Below, piece after piece: positions 10,591 through 21,889 of a stretch of 64,000 bases of DNA; position 1 is the stretch's first letter; every line of letters begins with the position of its first letter. Both the position numbers and the translations under genes were made by a program. Below the pieces are notes generated by a model. The model had not been told where the DNA came from. It made no database searches and saw nothing but the letters and a program-made list of their open reading frames with translations. This stretch comes from Molanna angustata (Eukaryota; Arthropoda; Insecta; Trichoptera; Molannidae), in NCBI GenBank assembly GCA_963576475.1, contig OY754981.1, positions 15,012,716 through 15,076,715 on the forward strand, given 5' to 3'.

Positions 10591-12405
10591 TCTGGTATAC
10601 TATATAGAATTAGCTTTATATCATTGTATAGAATGCGTGATGTTGTATAAATATGTTCTTATTCCTAGGACATATTCACATACTTAATATGTAGTTTTTT
10701 TTAATATCTAAAAAAAGTTAGGGGCACCGTTAGTGGCCAAAAACAAAGCTCCTATTGAGTATGTAGTATTTTTTCTTATAAAATAGAACAAAGGTCACAA
10801 CATTCGCAGAATACTTTAAATAGAGAAACTTATTTGTTGTAAAAATAACAAAAACTTAGGTTGCCACGTAACAAAGTTTTCTGAAAACCTTTAACATTAT
10901 TGATTAATGATGTAATCGATTTGTGGGTATTCGGATTCTTTGTAAATTCGATATAAGAAAATTTGTTTTCATGTGCTGTAACACCTAATAGAATAAAAAA
11001 GGCCTGTATTCTTTACTCTGTGTCTATTGTTACATTTTCCCAAAAGAGACGAAAAAGAAATTGCAAAGTAAATAGGTTTGTTAGGAATATCAGGGCCTAC
11101 GACTGATTTACTTGATCTCTTTACATCAAGCCTTTAATAGTTGATTTACAAAGAATTCGAATTTTATGAAAAAAAAAATTTGGTGGTGGTGGTATCTTTT
11201 TTTGTGTATAACATATACCTATGTGTAATTATGTTTGTGAAAATTATAAAAATAAATAATTTAACACACTTTACATGTTTGCTTCGAAATAGAATTTTCT
11301 AGTGTAGAAGTTATATTTAATTTATTATACTTGTAATATTTTGATGTAAATTAATAAACGTTAGCTTAAAAAATTAGATTCTGAAAAAATGTCAACAAAT
11401 ATATAACTATTTTTAAATTTACTCAATTTTATATAGAGACCAGTTTTAGATATACGTCTAGGTATATTGTTGAAGTAATGTTATCTGTGGTATATATAAA
11501 GTTTGTACTGGATGGTCGAATTTGAGTGAATAATCCCCAAGAACGGGCAAAGCAGGCTTACAATGTGGACAGGGATTTGCAGTTCATTTTATAAGTTGCG
11601 TGTATGTGGAGTACAAAACATGTACGTGTTAAAATTTAAAAAAAAATTGAAAATTTTTTTTTTTCTGCACGCATAGTCCATGCGTGCAGAAATTGTATAT
11701 TGTACTTCATTCACACTTTATAGCAATATATAAAAAAGAATGGGTTGTGGCCATCACTTGAACATTTTACAATGCTTAAGTTCAATCGAATTTCAAACCA
11801 TTTTTCATAGCTCGATATTGCAAAATAATTGGGAGACAATATTATAAAAACGATTGCTTATTCCTTCACAATTTTACATTCTTGGCCAACGGCGGGACAT
11901 AAAAGCTAGTATAATATAAATGTATATCGAAAGTTTCGACACTTTCCAAATAAACAAAATACATCGCGAGAGAACATTACACGTAAAAGTCAACGCAATC
12001 GGCAGCCATGTTGATTCGTCGGTAGCGACGACAGCAAATAATTTTACAGATTTCTGTTTTACTAAAAAGGATAAAAATCGTTTTGAAAATAGAACACATT
12101 CTATTTTTTTGCCCACCGCGTTGAAAATCCCGTCGAAAACCTGAAACCTGTTGAAAACAGCGTCCGTGTAAAGTAGACTTTACTTTTTACGAAGAGTAAA
12201 ATTAAGAAATGTATGTTAATTACTATATTATTTACTGTAATATTTTTATAAAAATTGAAATTTTGAAATAAATAAAATAAATAATATATAATATTATTGG
12301 AAGAAAAAAATCTTAAAAATTTATATTGTTTAAGTATTCCAATGAATAAGCTCACACTTTGACGGCATTTCAGTGATTTAAGTAACTTCATAAATGACAA
12401 CTGAT
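10591..12405. other. AT-rich DNA with one short hairpin, no gene seen
   Basis: No gene was recognised. A perfect 12-bp inverted repeat (TTCTGCACGCAT at 11663-11674, loop AGTCC, partner 11680-11691) is the only clear structure. Frames on both strands around 11874-12400 are overlapping AT-rich shadows. Confidence 0.45.
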
Positions 12406-12464
12406 ATCAAATGTTAACAGGGAGTATTAACATTTGATCTCAGTAAATGTTAACAGAGAATGGA

Positions 12465-13375
12465 ATTCAGTTTCTAGGAACTAATATTGTCTTTCGAGAC
12501 CAAGTCACCTGTCTCGGAGTTATTCTAGAAAGGGGACCGAGTTTCAAAAATCATGTGTAGATAAGGCTAAGTTTGCTTTCATTAAAATAGGACACCTCGC
12601 CAAAGCAAGCTGGGGTCTGCAATTTCCTATCGCTCGCCTTTTCTACAAAGCCGTTTATCTTGGCATCGCTTGCTATGCGGCAGGCTGTTGGTCTAACGCC
12701 TGCGAGTTTCAGCATATTCGAAGAACCTTGCTCTCAGGCCAAAGATTCGCTCTCATTGCACTATCCAAAGCTTACAGAACAAGCCCCACCGAAGCCCTGC
12801 CAATTTTGACAGGTTTAACCCCCCTTGATCTTGAAATTCAACGTAGAGGTGCTATTTTCAATTTATTGCGAGGCCGTCCTTCTGTCGTCGGTGACACTTC
12901 TTTTCACCCCCCTGAAAGTCGAATGTCTCGAAGCTCAATTAAGAGAAACGTGAGCGACACTCTACTAAACATTTGGAAAAACCGCTGGACGACCTGTCTA
13001 GTTGGTAGAGTTACCTTTTTATTTTTCCCTGACGTGAGGTCGCGACTGAAATCTCCTTGGGTTGTTCCAGACTTTTGGACTTCTCAATTTCTCACAGGAC
13101 ACGGTAACTTTAAAAGCTATCTCCATCGCTTCAACATTGCTCCCTCTTCCTCATGTCAGTTTTGTCAATGTCCGGACCAAACTTCGGATCACATCCTTTG
13201 GGAGTGTTCCCACCCAATTGTGTCCTCTTACAGATCGGAGCTCCTCGTTGCTGTCCGTGGGCCTCTTCAAGGTCCCATTGGACATGCGGACTTAGTGATC
13301 TCGAAGAACAATTACAAAGCCTTCAAACGATTTTGCCATAGATACGGTGCCTTATTATCCGAAGATTCTCACTGA
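12465..13375 (+). pseudogene. R1-type reverse transcriptase C-terminus (copy a)
   Basis: The long open part, 12728-13375, encodes about 215 residues. Key stretches are ALPILTGLTPLDLEIQRRGA, WVVPDFWTSQFLTGHGNFKS and the zinc-knuckle-like CQFCQCPDQTSDHILWEC (C-x2-C-x8-H-x4-C), typical of R1/LOA-group proteins. The upstream part, in a second frame, reads IGHLAKASWGLQFPIARLF and YLGIACYAAGCWSNACEFQH. The endonuclease and palm are absent, so it cannot be active. Confidence 0.82.
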
Positions 13376-13638
13376 CTTTTCTGTTTCCAGAGATCTTGGT
13401 CACTTCTCTGATGCCCTACATATATGGATCTGAAGTCGCCGACAGTCCGCAAGTGTGAATCTCAATTCGCACTTGTTGATTGTTCTTTTTGCACCATGGT
13501 GCCGAGATTGCTAATCTAGAGGGCTCCATGAGCTACTCTTCGTGCCATGCATTGTTTTTTTTGTCATTCATTCTAGCGTTCTGCGAAGGGGCCGTTGACA
13601 GTCCCCATATGCGGAGCGGGTGGTGGTGGGAGTAGCGA
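12465..13638 (+). mobile_element. 5'-truncated R1-type LINE, copy a, flanked by 13-bp target-site duplication
   Basis: The direct repeat AACAGAGAATGGA occurs at 12452-12464 and 13639-13651, bracketing the insert exactly. Inside, the polymerase thumb (TCLGVILERGPSF) is followed by a frameshift near 12560 and then an open frame to 13375. The 3' UTR (13376-13638) ends GGTGGGAGTAGCG without a poly-A tail. The short, intact duplications show the copy arrived by target-primed reverse transcription and stopped early. Confidence 0.88.
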
Positions 13639-13654
13639 AACAGAGAATGGAGAC

Positions 13655-13941
13655 CGAGATCGGAGACAGAGACGGGAGACCGATAACGTTATTTTACATT
13701 AGAATTTCTCCTGTCTCGGTCTGCCCCCCTAGACAACATGTCATTAAAGCTAAGCGTTATATCGCTAAGCGATAGAAATGTATGAAATTGGTGGCTGTCA
13801 CGTGATGTCATAGCCACCAATTCCATACATTTACTATCGCTTAGCGATATAACGCTTAGCTTTAATGGCATGTTGTCTAGGGGGGCTGGCTCGCTAAAGA
13901 CTACAGTCAAGTTATGGTCTCGGTCTCCTGTCTCTGTCTCT
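13655..13941. repeat. Foldback element with ~74-bp near-perfect arms
   Basis: The core arms are 13723-13796 and 13812-13886. Both contain TTAAAGCTAAGCGTTATATC (or its complement) and end in GCCCCCCTAGACAACATG. The loop GTCACGTGATGTCAT contains the palindrome TCACGTGA. Outside the core, GACAGAGACGGGAGACCGATAAC on the left pairs imperfectly with GTTATGGTCTCGGTCTCCTG and TCTCTG on the right, giving nested inverted arms. There is no coding content. Confidence 0.85.
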
Positions 13942-14471
13942 GATTTGAGTATTTTAATAATGTTTCGACGAAAATTTGATATATTGTACCAAAAATAAAA
14001 ATCAAGAGTAAAAATGAAAAATGTTGACGATCACTATATCCGGAGATTAGTGTAAGCTCGCCTCGCCAGGAGGCGCTGTTAAACCCTTGCCTCATTTTAT
14101 CTATGGGCGGGGTAATTTCAATGAATTATTTTTAGTTATTGCTTTTAATATAACTAACATACTTCACACATGAAAGTATAGCGTATCTCAATATGCATGT
14201 TAAAAATAGCATTTATGTAGGGCGAAATTAATTTATAGCTACCTACTGTATAAAAATGCTTGTAAAATGTGTAAACATATAATAAGATGATGAATGAAAT
14301 ATAGATGAATATAGATGTCCTGGAAAACAAAAAAATGAATTATTTATAGTGGTTTGGCCATGGTTACAAGATTTTCTGAGAGACTGATAAAAATGTCGGT
14401 ACCTCAGTGTAAATTGTAAAAATAAAATCTACGTTTTTGTGAACGAATAAAATGATTTAGGAAATGAATAT

Positions 14472-14968
14472 CTATAAGAAAAACCATAGCACTGCTCACT
14501 GATAAGAAAAACCATATCACTACTCAACATTCTCACGATACAAGACACAGGCATCAACTAATCACTCCGAAGACAAACACTACATACGGACAAAGACATT
14601 ATCAAAACTTGGCTCCAAAGAGCCTAAATTTAGTTGCAAAAAGATATAAAGTACATACATTTAATAGAAAATAAAAGACTCAAACATACAAACAATACAA
14701 ACATGGTTATATAATAAAGGGATCAACTGTTGTCACCAAATTCTCAATTCAAACCAACAAAACTACTAACATAGAACTCAATAAGTGGACCATGGGCTAC
14801 ACAATCATTCTATATGACAGCTTACAATGACATAGTAATTAATATTATGTAACTAGTCTACCACCTCGGAACAGACCTGGCCTAGTGAGGTGGTCCAAAC
14901 CAACCCAATTTATTTGTTATGCTGCTTATATAAAATGTAATTTTTGGTATAATATATGTAATTAAAAA
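14472..14968 (+). pseudogene. LINE C-terminus with 3' UTR
   Basis: The frame QHSHDTRHRHQLITPKTNTT then YGQRHYQNLAPKSLNLVAKR and YKVHTFNRK, followed by a stop, matches the usual end of jockey/CR1-like polymerases (N-T-R-x-R, A-P-K-x-x-N, F-x-x-x-L). The UTR carries AGTGAGGTGGTCCAAACC and ends in an A-rich tail near 14960. A 28-bp direct duplication (ATAAGAAAAACCATA) lies at 14473-14530. Confidence 0.55.
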
Positions 14969-14969
14969 A

Positions 14970-15770
14970 ATATATTATGAGAAGCTTAGATTCTTTCAGA
15001 GCCTGCATGAGAAAACGCATCGATGAATTTGCATTATTACTGTCTACCCCGTCTGTTGTTGGAAAGTATCAAAATTAACCATGGATTTAAATTAAAATGA
15101 TATGTTGGATCATTTTTACTTTCAGAAAAGAATATTTGCTGAGCGGAAACATTTTTTTGTACAATCCACGTGTGTACCTACGTTGCACATAAAACGTATG
15201 TTGTTTAGAATTTAAATCGACTTTATCGGGACAGGTACACGTGCTATCTCTTTCAGATGAATCGAGATAAGTAAATACATATTTTTTGCGTAGTTCATTT
15301 AGTCACAGTGTGATTGTACGTAGATACTTTTATCCATGACCATAGAAAAAATCTCATTACCTACATCAAGCCATTTCCTTTATACTTCGTAATTTGTCGT
15401 CTCATTTTCCTTATTCCCAGACAAAACCTTTCGCCTTCCATCAGACACAAGAGTATTCTGTTTCAACGAGTTTCCATCTATATTTCCATCACTTTATTTC
15501 ACAGAAATAACAGATTGTTCAAAAAGTCGTTTAGTTTTATCAGAACAGAGGACTCGTTTTTTTTCACAGCTATCCCCACAAAGCCACAATGATATTATGT
15601 TATTTTGAAGGGTGATAAAGCAAGTCTTGTTTGTGTAAATGTGTAAAATTCTCAACAGTTTTATAACGTTTAGCTTCCAAAAACGCTCCGATTAACAGAA
15701 TGATAAACTTATTCAACTCTTAGATATATTTTTTGATTCACATATTATGACATTCAAAAACAAACTTATT
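14970..15770. other. AT-rich DNA, no gene seen
   Basis: A 92-codon frame at 15314-15592 has no recognisable motif and appears to be chance. Confidence 0.4.
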
Positions 15771-15774
15771 TTAT

Positions 15775-17125
15775 TTTATTTATTAAACTTCATGTACAAT
15801 ACTGTGTACAATGGCCGGTTTATTGCCACAAAGCAATTTCTTCCAACCAACCAAAGCAACGTGAGGCCATAGATATTATAGTGGTAGGTACATTAAATTT
15901 ATAACAAACGATTCGCTCTCATCGCTCTATCCAAAGCATATGGAACGAGTCCCACTGAAGCACTGCCAATTTGACAGGCATGACTCCCCTTGATCTGGAA
16001 CTTCAGCGTAGAGGGGCTGTTTTCAACCTTACGCGGGGCTGTTCTTCTATGATCGGAAATATTCCTCTCTTTCCTCCAGAGGGTCGAGTGTCACGCGGCT
16101 TTGTTGAAAGGACTGTAAATGAAAATTTGCAGAACATCTGGCAGACTCGCTGGACGGCCTGCTCAGTGGGAAGAATTACCTACTTATTTTTTCCCGACGT
16201 GAGGTATCGTCTTAAATCTCCCTGGGTTGTTCCAGACTTTTGGACTTCCCAATTTTTCACAGGACACGGAAACTTTAAAAGTTATCTTCACCGATTTAAC
16301 ATTGCCTCCTCTGCCTCATGTCATTTCTGTCAATACCCGGACCAAACTTCGGAACATATCCTTTGGGAATGTTGCCACCCAATGGTGTCCTCATATAGAT
16401 CGGAGCTCCTCGTTGCTGTCCGTGGGCCTCTTCAAGGTCCCATTGGTCATGCGGATTTTGTGATCTCGAAGAAAAATTATAAAGCTTTTAAGGTTTTCTG
16501 TCATAGATATGGTGCCTTACTTTTAGAAGATTCCCGTTAAATTAATTATTTCCAGAGATCTTGGTCACTTCTCTGATGGTCTGCATGTAGGGGGATCTGA
16601 GGTCATAGACAGTCCACGGGTGTGAATTTTCTGTTCGCACTCATTGATTGTTTCTTTTTGCACTATGGTGCCGAGATTGCTAATCTAGAGGGCTCCATGA
16701 GCTACTTTTCGTGCTATGCATTTTTTTTTGTCGTTCACTTAGCGTTCTGTGAAGGGGCCGATTACAGTCCCCATAGGCAGAGCGGGTGGTGGTGGGAGTA
16801 GCGAAAATAACAAACGGAAAGAAACACGTAACATTATTATGAGTAAATTCACAGCAACAAAGGAAGGAAGGAAATAGAGGTTGAGGGAGGGGAGGGAGGA
16901 TGGATATGGTGTGTCAGTTAAGAATTATTAGACAAGTAAAACAGCTTTAGTTTCTTTTTAAAAAGTTGAATCGATTGAGACGTCGTAGTATCATTACTTA
17001 AGGTGTTCCATAGTCTTGCTGATTGTACTTCGAAAGAGGAACCGAGAAATTCAGTAGAATGAATGGGAATAGCTAGTGTGGTACGTTCAGCAGATCAAAG
17101 AGGCAGACCGTGATTTGACAAAAAA
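15775..17125 (-). pseudogene. Minus-strand LINE 3' end, interrupted by an R1-type insertion
   Basis: On the minus strand 17125-16918 reads SAERTTLAIPIHSTEFLGSS then FEVQSARLWNTLSND and SIQLFKKKLKLFYLSNNS with a stop at 16918. This is a LINE polymerase C-terminus (R-L-W-N and F-K-K-x-L-K). Its 3' UTR continues on the far side of the R1-type insert, ending in the (AAATA)-type tail seen as TTATTTTATTTTATTTATT at about 15770-15790. The target-site duplication of the R1-type copy lies inside it. Confidence 0.7.
15911..16806 (+). mobile_element. 5'-truncated R1-type LINE, copy b, with 10-bp target-site duplication
   Basis: ATAACAAACG occurs at 15901-15910 and 16807-16816. The insert starts inside the polymerase (RFALI..ALSKAYGTSPTEALP), has one frameshift near 15970, and then an open frame 15971-16540 ending LLLEDSR. 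It has WVVPDFWTSQFFTGHGNFKS and the knuckle CHFCQYPDQTSEHILWEC. The UTR ends GGTGGGAGTAGCGAAA, as in copy a. Protein identity to copy a is high, so both derive from one family. Confidence 0.88.
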
Positions 17126-17251
17126 ATAACCTTATATCTAATATCGTGACATTATAACAATAAACAACTAAGTACTTATTCCCAACCACTCTCAGCAATA
17201 TATTTTTTTTTTCTTTTCAGCTTATGAATCTGTCAATATATGTTCGTCTAT

Positions 17252-17345
17252 CATGTACACACACATACACAAACACACCCACTCTCAGACACACGCACAC
17301 ACTCACATACACATCCACTCTTCCACACACTCACATTCTTTATAG
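17252..17345. repeat. CA-rich degenerate microsatellite
   Basis: ACACACATACACAAACACAC and similar runs make an imperfect (CA)n block. Overlapping frames here only translate the repeat. Confidence 0.75.
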
Positions 17346-17957
17346 ATATCTCTTTCACACACATATACATATTGTTACTCTCTCTCACAATTTTTTATTG
17401 TCTTTTGATATTATATATTTTTTTCGTAGGAGATACATGTTATATTTGTATTTTTGCTTATTTCTTTTTAATAATTGTATGCATGTACCTACTGTGTGCT
17501 GTCCTTTGTAAAATAAAATAAAATAACAGTTTGGTGCTCTATTAAATATGGAAAGTCAAAAAAAACAATTCGTCACATTTTATTTTTTACTATCGAAAAG
17601 ATAAAAATACTGTATAATAAAAAAAAATAATAACTCAATGGGATTGAAGAATACCGGGATCGTAACTGGTTTTACGAAATTTCGTTCTAGCAATAGGCAT
17701 GATGACTAATTTTGAAAAACTATCTCACGATGTTTTTACGCATTCACTGTTTTCAAATATATATACATTTCTACATAAAATAAAGGTTTAGTGGCAAAAA
17801 TCGCCATTTTAAAATCAAATTTGACATTTACGCCAAAAAAAGCTTGTAGTATCATGGCGGCTGCCGACCCTGACGGTGACGTCATGGTATCGTAAACTGC
17901 ATATCACTACTATATGTAATATATGTGTTCTAAGACGATTTGTGTATTTACAATCAA

Positions 17958-18110
17958 TTCAAAAGTGCATAAGTGTTGTGCGGTCCCTAAATGTACAAAC
18001 ACGACGAAAAAAACACCTACTGAGGTATTTGTTTTCGTCCCACGCGAAAAAAAAGAGAAATAAGTGATTAAATTTCGCACGGCGAGACACAAGTGAATTT
18101 TATTAAGTAC
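17958..18110 (+). pseudogene. THAP zinc-finger domain relic
   Basis: The frame VHKCCAVPKCTNTTKKTPTE then VFVFVPREKKEK, followed by a stop, fits the start of a THAP domain: C-x2-4-C near the N-terminus, then a conserved P and F-x-x-P. After a one-base frameshift the next frame gives LNFARRDTSEFY, which fits the helix that follows in THAP domains. The second zinc-ligand pair (C-x2-H) is not seen. THAP domains bind DNA and occur in P-element-type transposases and host regulators. The frameshift and stops show a dead copy. Confidence 0.6.
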
Positions 18111-18842
18111 GCGTTTACAATGAAGTACAGTATTATTTGTTCCCCCACTTTTAGCTCTCAGTAATATAATATTTACCATTATTTAGGCAATAAGCGTATT
18201 AAGAACTTCATTAATGTCCAAACGTCAAAGGCCATCATACGTTTCCCGCGTATGTTTTTAGCTTATGAACACATAATGTAGAGAGAAGAAGGAGCATATT
18301 TTATCGATTTTCGAGATGTAAGTTGTATTTAAATTACAGATAAATAAAGTACTTATTTAGTTTTTACGTTTTAAGTTTTTACGTTTCGAAATTCTGATGA
18401 GCAAAAGTCTTTGTTCGACGCAAAGAAATATCCGACCATCAAAAGTTCCATTCTAGGTAAGACAGGCAGAAGAAATTACTACTATAGCTGCTGTTGCTAA
18501 AAATAACGATAGCAGATAAATATAGCTTGTTATGAACACAATACAAATAACGAGCGCTATGTAATAATTCGTATGCTGCTAAAATTGTAACGATATTTTA
18601 AAACGCATGCTTCGCGTAATCGCCGTCGTTTCGCGAATCGCTTCATTGCATGAAAAAAATATAGCTTGCTAGTTTAGTTTGGCAGTGACCAGCATCATAA
18701 CGTGTCGAACGTTCGTCAGCTCACCATCGCGTGACAAAATTGTAGAATACTAAAACTAAATTAGTTTACCATACGTTGCGAGCGTTCATTATTTATTAAC
18801 TTATTCAATAAGAACTAAGTTACATACAAAATACAATAAACT

Positions 18843-19449
18843 TAGGCCCGATATTACAGTCGGCCCTCAACTCATTGAGTTTGTTAAACTCAAGATTAAT
18901 GTTAAGGGGAGATTTAATCCATTTCCGTATTACAGTGCAATATGACATGTCAGTTACTAAATCTTCAATTATAGACATATTTCACTTTTTCTGTGGTTAT
19001 TATCTGTCAAATTTAAATAACCTCAAATAATACGAAATACAAAACGGGACGCTACGACTTTAAATACCATTGTTTTATTATCCAACATGGTAAATTTAAT
19101 TTTTTTCACCAAAATAATGCTTTTAAATGCCCATGTTCAATACGGCTGTCAGTTTGTTTTGTTGTGTGGCGCCACCGTCGATACAACTAACGCCTTTTGT
19201 GATACAACACTGAAACTACACACGTTGCCTAAAGCCTCTAGTGATAGAAACTGAAACTACACGAGTTGCCTAGCAAATGACAGTTGACTCACAGTTAAGT
19301 ACTTAATCTGCCAGAAACGTTGAGTTAAATATTTGTCGTTTTAGTGACATATTTGAGGGAAGATTAGGCCTAAACAGACACTGTAATACGCTATATTTTT
19401 GTAAAACTTGAGTTTAGCTCTTAAACTGACACTGTAATACCGGCCCATA
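18843..19449. mobile_element. 607-bp TIR element (MITE-like)
   Basis: The left end TAGGCCCGATATTACAGT and the reverse complement of the right end TATGGGCCGGTATTACAGT form an imperfect ~19-bp terminal inverted repeat. A TA at both edges could be the target duplication. Subterminal strings AAACTCAAG also occur inverted at both ends, and ACACTGTAATACG is repeated internally. No transposase frame was found, so it is non-autonomous. Confidence 0.65.
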
Positions 19450-19648
19450 GTGTCCCCCGATAGGTAGGCGAGTATCTAGGTAAATTGAAACTATTTGCTT
19501 TGATGAATCCTTGTTCCATTGCTATTTTATTGTTTTGTTTTAGTTTTAAGTACCTAATTAAAATATTAATATATCGATAACACCAAAATAAACATTGTCC
19601 AGACCGACAATTAATGCGTATATTGTATTGAAGACTATCAGAAGAATT

Positions 19649-19845
19649 GACGCGACCATACTATGACGTCGTGCGCTCTGATTGTTTTTTCTCATAAAAT
19701 GGCGGACTAACACATTTTGTATTTTTATATTTATAATATTATTATTATTCACTCCTATAAATTAAAAAAAAAACATTTTTTAAATCTTTATAATCTATTT
19801 TATTTTTTAAAATCATAATTTCAATGATTTTTTTCTTACAGTCAC
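19649..19845 (+). repeat. Dispersed repeat, copy 1 of a pair
   Basis: ATGACGTCGTGCGCTCTGAT, CATAAAATGGCGGACTAACA and TAATTTCAATGATTTTTTTC recur, in order, at 20320-20510. The two copies are about 670 bp apart in direct orientation and diverged. No coding content was found. Confidence 0.7.
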
Positions 19846-20319
19846 ACACATATTATATATCACATATTTTTTCACACCTATTACATATTTTAATAAATTA
19901 ATCATAATATGTATATGAATCATAACAGTTATCCCATATGTAGGTATATTAGATTCATCATAATACATTGTGTATTTCCATTTCAACCTCATGTAACACT
20001 GTACAACTCCCACAAACAATATAATTACATCATTTTATTTTATAATCAAGCAATGAAAGCCACCAAGTTATTTATTTCTGAAACGTTAAATATTCTCCAC
20101 CACGTTACAATACTCGGTGCGTGTTATAACAGATGCGTCAACGATTCAATAGAGCGGATAGCGATATTATTTGGTTTATTGTCCCAAATAAAACAAATAA
20201 ATCAATAAATAAAAATAGCATGTTAAAAATAAGCAGCATATTCCATATAGCTTGTTATGAAAAAAATAGCCATTTCGAACAACACAACAGTTGACAGTAA
20301 CAAACACAATTGACAGTGA

Positions 20320-20510
20320 CAATATGGTGACGTCATGCGCTCTGATTGGTGTTTCACATAAAATGGCGGACAAACATATTTTGTATTTTTATTTTAATAA
20401 TATTAATATTATTCGCTCTTTTAAAATGAAAATAAATATATTTTTTCAAATCTTTATAACATATTTTATCTAATAAAATCATAATTTCAATGATTTTTTC
20501 TTACTGTCAT
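20320..20510 (+). repeat. Dispersed repeat, copy 2 of a pair
   Basis: This copy matches 19649-19845: GTGACGTCATGCGCTCTGAT, CATAAAATGGCGGACAAACA and TAATTTCAATGATTTTTTCT. The intervening 20150-20290 stretch is AT-rich and unassigned. Confidence 0.7.
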
Positions 20511-20994
20511 CACGCCTATTTTGATATCATAGTTGCACCACGTTCTGGAAAACCAGTGTAAGCCGATGAAGACAAAAAAAGGCATTAATTGATACAAACC
20601 ATTTTTGGCACTGGCAGCAATCACAACGTGTGACATCGACGAGAGATTTAATTAATCGAATTCGATCGTTCATGACCACGTGAAACGTCTTGGTTTAATT
20701 TTTGCCTTCTATACGAAATACTTTCGGAACAACCCAATAATATATTCCTGGCCGTTTCATTATTTGCGCACCGAGAATAATAATATAACCAGGAAAGTAT
20801 TGTTTTGACGCAAATGTTGGTTCCCGCCAAAATATTTTCGTCAAAAATATTACTATCGACAAAAATACCATTCTATTTACAAATTTTTCATCTATGCCAC
20901 CTGCCAATGTTGTTATGCAATAATGCAATAAATATTACAGTTTACTGATGTACCTATATTGTTTTTTTTTTAATATCAAATTTAATACATGTGT

Positions 20995-21371
20995 CAAACC
21001 AACATATGCGGTGGAGACAAGAGCCGACACGACCAGAACCAAAAACCTCCTACGAACATCGGAAATTAAGGTTTTAAGGACTATCACAGGGAAGACGCTT
21101 AGGGACAGAATTCGCAATGACGACATTAGGCGGACCTGTGAGACCGAGGACATCATACGATGGAGTAGAGCTAGGAGAAGATTTTGGAAGGACCATGTCA
21201 ACAGGATGGACGCATCTCGAATCCCATCCATAGCGGCAAACGAAATCTCACCAGGGCATCGCCTCCCCGTAAGACCACCGAAGAGGTGGAAGGATAGCTG
21301 GACCTCAGCTTCACAGGAATAGCTTTCTCGAAAAAACAGATCTACGATCTAAAATAAGAAGAAGAAGAAAT
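20995..21371 (+). pseudogene. RTE-type LINE C-terminus with (GAA)n tail
   Basis: The frame TYAVETRADTTRTKNLLRTS then EIKVLRTITGKTLRDRIRND and RPPKRWKDSWTSASQE, followed by a stop near 21322, is the C-terminal part of an RTE polymerase (Y-x-x-E-T-x-x, then R-x-x-K-x-L-R). The tail AAGAAGAAGAAGAAA at about 21357-21371 is typical. Palm and endonuclease are missing. Confidence 0.75.
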
Positions 21372-21659
21372 TTAATACCTTAAAACAACTACAGTTGAAT
21401 ATACATTATCTTCATAATTATTACTTGATAATGCGGAAGGACTTGGCATTTAAATACAAAGCTACCACTTTTTATTAAAAATAAAATAGTGTAGAGATTT
21501 GTTTTCACTATTTTTTTGTTATTTTACAAAAAAAATATTTAAATACATGTTACGGGAACAGTTTTATCTTCCTCAGGAAAAAATAAATAAGTAAGGTACC
21601 TACCCAGTGAATACATAGTTTTGTTTATTATTTAACTATAAATATTATTATTATTTATT

Positions 21660-21880
21660 TACAGGCAGGCAGCCAAGGCTGATGTGCCTATATCCACTGT
21701 TGAATTTTATTATTTGGTTGTATTTTGCTGTGTCCAAAAAAAAGTCACGTCTATTCTTGAAAATATTAATATTTTCAGCATTCAAAACATGTTGGGGCTG
21801 TTTATTCTAAACATTCACCACTCTATTTGAAAGAAAATGCTTTCGAGGATTTGTCGAGAACCTACTTTTCACAAGTTTTA
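21660..21880 (-). pseudogene. LINE C-terminal scrap
   Basis: The minus strand reads RVVNV, a stop in place of the usual W, then NKQPQHVLNAENINIFKNRR and DFFLDTAKYNQIIKFNSGYR. The order of R-V-V-x-x-W-N and F-K-x-x-L/R fits a non-LTR polymerase end. At least one in-frame stop and probable frameshifts are present. Confidence 0.5.
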
Positions 21881-21889
21881 AGCTAATAT

